A stretch of DNA of 64,000 nt, from contig NC_087386.1 in the NCBI RefSeq assembly GCF_963675165.1, positions 5,839,566 through 5,903,565 of the forward strand, read 5' to 3'. The DNA is from Halichondria panicea. Lineage: Eukaryota > Porifera > Demospongiae > Suberitida > Halichondriidae. A program made the position numbers and the translations under genes. The notes beneath the pieces were generated by a model that saw nothing but the letters and a program-made list of their open reading frames with translations, was not told where the DNA came from and ran no database searches. Shown one piece after another: positions 59,705 to 64,000 of the stretch (position 1 is its first letter; each line of letters starts with the position of its first letter).

Positions 59705-59936
59705 CTCTGTACCTTATTAACTGTACTGTTACCATGGCAGCTAGCCTCTGATAGATACGTAGATTGCTTTAATTACACATTTCTTTTCTAATTTTTGTGT
59801 CTACTGTTTCTCAACCATTGCCATGCATTTCACCATACAGTTACATTCTCTTTCATCATGTAAAAACTATATTTGAAAATAATACAAAAGTAGATTGTTC
59901 AATTAAAAAAGTTGTTGATAGTCACATAATTATATT
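59705..59936. other. 3' flank of gene C
   Basis: AT-rich sequence similar to the flanks after 21249 and 36799. AATAAA-like signals are not clear, so I cannot place a polyadenylation site. Confidence 0.35.
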
Positions 59937-60055
59937 TTGAGGTAGGTTGCCATCACAATCTGCAATGTCTGTTCTTGCTTTGGCCACGTCACTTGCAGTA
60001 GATAAGAAATGACAGCATGATGATCACATGACACAGCTGTAGAGGAAATACAATC
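59937..60055 (-). pseudogene. ACBD6: ACBD6-like last ankyrin exon remnant behind gene C
   Basis: It matches 431-554 from the TCAAGATG side (AATATAATTATGTGAC replaces its 3' part). It has a 3-base insertion (GGCCACGTCACTTGCAG). The LLHWACDRG exon does not follow. The neighbouring minus-strand sequence is COLGALT instead. Confidence 0.5.
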
Positions 60056-60308
60056 AATCAATCAATCGCGAAAATCAAGGAATTTAAAAATATTATTATC
60101 ACTAATTCATCAACCAGCTCAACTTCTATAGCGCTAGCTACATTAGACAGGTTTCACACACAGGAGACTTAGGAGCACATTAACCTGGCTGTACTATTAT
60201 AGAGGGTGACCACATTAAACAGGTTTCACACAGTTACAAGTGCCCACAATGCAACAGGTAGCAATACTTTCTGTACACATCAACAAGTGTCCACTAACGC
60301 CCACTCAC

Positions 60309-63300
60309 CTGCTGCCATATCGTGTGGTGGCTAAGGAAACAGCCGACCTCTCCAAAGGTCATAGGTCGTTCTCCCCAAGGGTTCTTCCAGCCAGGTAGGT
60401 ACTTGATGCCCAGACTGTCCAGGTAGCTCTGATTCAACTGTCTGTAGTGGCCAGGGATAAAAGAGGTTCTTTTAAATATGAGTTCCTCACCACATCCTTG
60501 TGTATCAATTAGTGTGTATTGTCTCCTCCCCCATCCCTCTGTATTGTACAGCCAGTTATGTCTCCCCTCACACACACTGAACCTATACTCTACACCATGC
60601 AGTACATCTCAAGACTACCCTCTCTCAATGACAATTTGGGGTTGGACGTGATAAGCCACTATCTAAAACCTTACTCCATACGATGTATAATTATTAATTT
60701 TCTCTCACCTTCCATCGACAGCATCAAAGAGGGTGTAGTTGAAGTTGAGCTCGTCCAGGCTTAAAATCATCCGGTTCCTTCTTTCTGGCCTCCGTACTAG
60801 CCCAATCATGAACACCTACCAAATATTGTTTGGAAATTATCAGTGAACTTTTATGATTTCTGTACACATACAACATAACTGTAATAGTAGAGACAGCTTA
60901 CCGCGTCCAACCCCAAGGTGTTCTTGACAGGGGGTGGTCTGGAGATGTACTGACTGTACAGTATAGGGGGGTGGTCCACTGTGTGGGGGGAGACAATACA
61001 CACACTAATGCAGTATAGGGGGGTGGTCCACTGTGTGGGGGGAGACAACACACACACTAATGCAGTATAGGGGGGTGCTCCACTGTGTGGGGGGAGACAA
61101 TACACACACTAATGCAGTATAGGGGGGTGGTCCACTGTGTGGGGGGAGACAACACACACACTAATGCAGTATAGGGGGGTGGTCCACTGTGTGGGGGGAG
61201 ACAATACACACACTAATGCAGTATAGGGGGGTGGTCCACTGTGTGGGGGGAGACAACACGCACACTAATGCAGTATAGGGGGGTGGTCCACTGTGTGGGG
61301 GGAGACAACACGCACACTAATGCAGTATAGGGGGGGTGGTCCACTGTGTGGGGGGAGACTATACACACACTAATGCAGTATAGGGGGGTGGTCTACTGTG
61401 TGGGGGGAGACAACACACACACTAATGCAGTATAGGGGGGTGGTCCACTGTGTGGGGGGAGACAACACGCACACTAGTGCAGTATAGGGGGGTGGTCCAC
61501 TGTGTGGGGGGAGACTATACACACACTAATGCAGTATAGGGGGGTGGTCTACTGTGTGGGGGGAGACAACACACACACTAATGCAGTATAGGGGGGTGGT
61601 CTACTGTGTGGGGGGAGACAACACACACACTAATGCAGTATAGGGGGGTGGTCCACTGTGTGGGGGGAGACAACACGCACACTAATGCAGTATAGGGGGG
61701 GTGGTCCACTCTGTGGGGGGAGACTATACACACACTAATGCAGTATAGGGGGGTGGTCCACTGTGTGGGGGGAGACAACACACACACTAATGCAGTATAG
61801 GGGGGTGGTCCACTGTGTGGGGGGAGACAACACACACACTAATGCAGTATAGGGGGATGGTCCACTGTGTGGGGGGAGACTATACACACACTAATGCAGT
61901 ATAGGGGGGTGGTCCACTGTGTGGGGGGAGACAACACACACACTAATGCAGTATAGGGGGGTGGTCCACTGTGTGGGGGGAGACAACACACACACTAATG
62001 CAGTATAGGGGGGTGGTCCACTGTGTGGGGGGAGACAATACGCACACTAGTGCAGTATAGGTGGGTGGTCCACTGTGTAGGGGGAGACAACACACACACT
62101 AATGCAGTATAGGGGGGTGGTCTACTGTGTGGGGGGAGACAACACACGCACACTAATGCAGTATAGGGGGGTGGTCCACCGTGTGGGGGGAGACAACACA
62201 CACACTAATGCAGTATAGGGGGTGGTCCACTGTGTGGGGGGAGACAACACGCACACTAATGCAGTATAGGGGGGTGGTCCACTGTGTGGGGGGAGACAAC
62301 ACACACACTAGTGCAGTATAGGGGGGTGGTCCACTGTGTGGGGGGAGACAACACACACACTAGTGCAGTATAGGGGGGTGGTCCACTGTGTGGGGGGAGA
62401 CAATACACACACTAGTGCAGTATAGGGGGGTGGTCCACTGTGTGGGGGGAGACAACACACACACTAATGCAGTATAGGGGGGTGGTCCACTGTGTGGGGG
62501 GAGACAATACACACACTAATGCAGTATAGGGGGTGGTCCACTGTGTGGGGGGAGACAACACACACACTAATGCAGTATAGGGGGGTGGTCCACTGTGTGG
62601 GGGGAGACAATACACACACTAATGCAGTATAGGGGGTGGTCCACTGTGTGGGGGGAGACAACACACACACTAATGCAGTATAGGGGGGTGGTCCACTGTG
62701 TGGGGGGAGACAACACACACACTAATGCAGTATAGGGGGGTGGTCCACTGTGTGGGGGGAGACAACACACACACTAATGCAGTATAGGGGGGTGGTCCAC
62801 TGTGTGGGGGGAGACAATACACACACTAGTGCAGTATAGGGGGGGTGGTCCACCGTGTGGGGGGAGACAACACACACGTTAATGCAGTATAGGGGGGTGG
62901 TCCACCGTGTGGGGGGAGACAACACACACACTAATGCAGTATAGGGGGGTGGTCCACCGTGTGGGGGGAGACAATACACACACTAATGCAGTATAGGGGG
63001 GTGGTCCACTGTGTGGGGGGAGACAATACACACACTAATGCAGTATAGGGGGGTGGTCCACCGTGTGGGGGGGAGACAATACACACACTAATGCAGTATA
63101 GGGGGGTGGTCCACTGTGTGGGGGGAGACAATACACACACTAATGCAGTATAGGAGGGTGGTCCACTGTGTGGGGGGAGACAATACACACACTAATGGAT
63201 ACACAGTCAAGGATGTTGTGGGAACACTATTAAAAGAGCCCCTCTATTATGACCTGCACTAATTATACCCGCCCACACACATTGTTCACAGCAACAATGG

Positions 63301-63723
63301 AGCTACATCAGCACACACTGAGATGGCTACTGGCTATACTAACAAAGAGCAGATGACACCGCAGCCTTAAGGGGGAAGGGCTTACCAAGGTTGTCCAACT
63401 TAATGTTGAGGAAGTCCTGAGCAGTGTGGTCCAGGCTCTCATAGTCCTCTGGTTTGACCATGAACCCCAACACCTCGGTGTTCAGAATGTGCATAGGCAG
63501 ATCTACAGTGGAGGGAAGGGGACAATTCAAACTTGTTCTACATGTACATACCTGTACCATAATAAAGTGCACAGGTCAGCAAATAATGTATTCAGTGCAA
63601 GCCTCGTACATATAGACAAGTTATCCCCTCCCTATGGACTGTACATGCACTGACTTACCTTTGCTGATCCATCAGAATCCGTAGTGTCCTGTTGTTCACC
63701 AGAAAGTTGTCACAGTCTAGCCG
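60309..63723 (-). pseudogene. COLGALT: COLGALT-like gene, copy 4
   Basis: Exons are 63659-63723 (DCDNF), 63386-63502 (the only fully open version of the NTEVLGFMVKPEDYESLD exon, continuing AQDFLNIKLDNL), 60902-60953, 60709-60815 (VFMIGLVRRPERR, FDAVDG) and 60309-60441 (LPGWKNPWGERP, FGEVGCFLSHHTIW). Exons 4 and 5 are missing between 63502 and 63659. The catalytic LILEDDVVFEP exon found at 37834 is absent downstream. The 5' exons would lie beyond the window. Confidence 0.75.
60954..63196. repeat. 52-bp minisatellite array 4 (about 43 units)
   Basis: It starts at the exon 7 acceptor, as array 2 does, and ends at the same flank (ACTAATGGATACACAGTC) as 43366. Units here mostly carry ACACACAC, with GACTATACAC variants at about 61370, 61515, 61735 and 61880. 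The 17-bp-deleted unit was not seen. Confidence 0.95.
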
Positions 63724-63968
63724 CTGGATAAACAACAATTGTATAGGTAATCTGAGCTAGATACTGTGGATACCAAAATTGCAATAACTAAAACTGTATC
63801 TACTACTGTCTTGGGCAGACCAACAGTGGTTGAAATAAAGAGGTGGTCTGCTGACACAGGTCCAAACACATGCTATGGAGACTTTGGGCCTCATTAACCT
63901 GGCTGTATTATAGAGGGTGACCTGCTTACAGGGTGACCACTATAGACAGGTTTCACTGTATCATAATG

Positions 63969-64000
63969 GCACAGTGCATCCAGCTTAGAGAGTAGATTAC
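63969..64000. mobile_element. Start of a 24480-type inverted-repeat element
   Basis: The last 32 bases match the left end of the 689-bp element (AGTGCATCCAGCTTAGAGAG). The rest is outside the window. Confidence 0.6.

Noticed and set aside
21959-63188. Many 60-138-codon frames reading CVLSPPTQWTTPLYC in the 52-bp arrays
   Set aside because: The unit is 52 bp, so the frame rotates every unit and the peptide repeats only every three units. Frames occur wherever no stop happens to fall. They are products of the minisatellite.

Overview
The window looks like a stretch of animal nuclear DNA. It has GT-AG introns, metazoan gene families (procollagen galactosyltransferase, fatty-acid transport protein, ankyrin-repeat kinases), very short introns in places (59-116 bp), and AT-rich intergenic DNA full of small inverted-repeat elements. 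A demosponge such as Amphimedon or a relative is my best guess, from the compact introns and the many TKL-kinase/ankyrin genes. The sequence alone does not prove it. I see no prokaryotic signals, tRNA, rRNA or CRISPR.

The backbone is a cassette repeated about three times. On the + strand lies a kinase gene followed by one-repeat-per-exon ankyrin exons: gene A 2679-21249, gene B 30170-36799, gene C 46143-59704. Head-to-head with genes A and C, on the - strand, starts a collagen galactosyltransferase (COLGALT-like) gene. In front of gene B the - strand partner is a broken fatty-acid transporter/acyl-CoA synthetase (SLC27A-like) block. Downstream of each kinase gene lie convergent ankyrin exons of an ACBD6-like gene and COLGALT 3' exons. 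Gene B is open from ATG to stop. Gene A is split by a transposon, and gene C contains an internal 5.6-kb tandem duplication. Most - strand copies carry frameshifts, deletions or chimeric joins.

The most striking object is an 8,792-bp DNA transposon at 2692-11483, inserted 13 nt into the coding sequence of kinase gene A. It has perfect 106-bp terminal inverted repeats and an 8-bp target-site duplication (TACAAGAT). Long mirror-image arrays of a degenerate 9-bp repeat lie just inside each end. It carries two divergent genes: a spliced C2H2/DDE/SWIM/PHD transposase and a seven-exon P-loop ATPase. A DDE-type transposase paired with an ATPase recalls bacterial Tn7, Mu and IS21 by analogy only. I do not recognise this combination as a described eukaryotic element.

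A second recurring object is a G-rich 52-bp minisatellite in four arrays (21.99-23.78, 39.09-43.37, 52.35-53.21 and 60.95-63.20 kb). Two arrays abut the acceptor of COLGALT exon 7, and the repeat appears related to that exon/acceptor sequence. Several non-autonomous inverted-repeat elements (two groups with 9-bp target duplications) fill the introns, and empty sites are visible in the paralogous copies.
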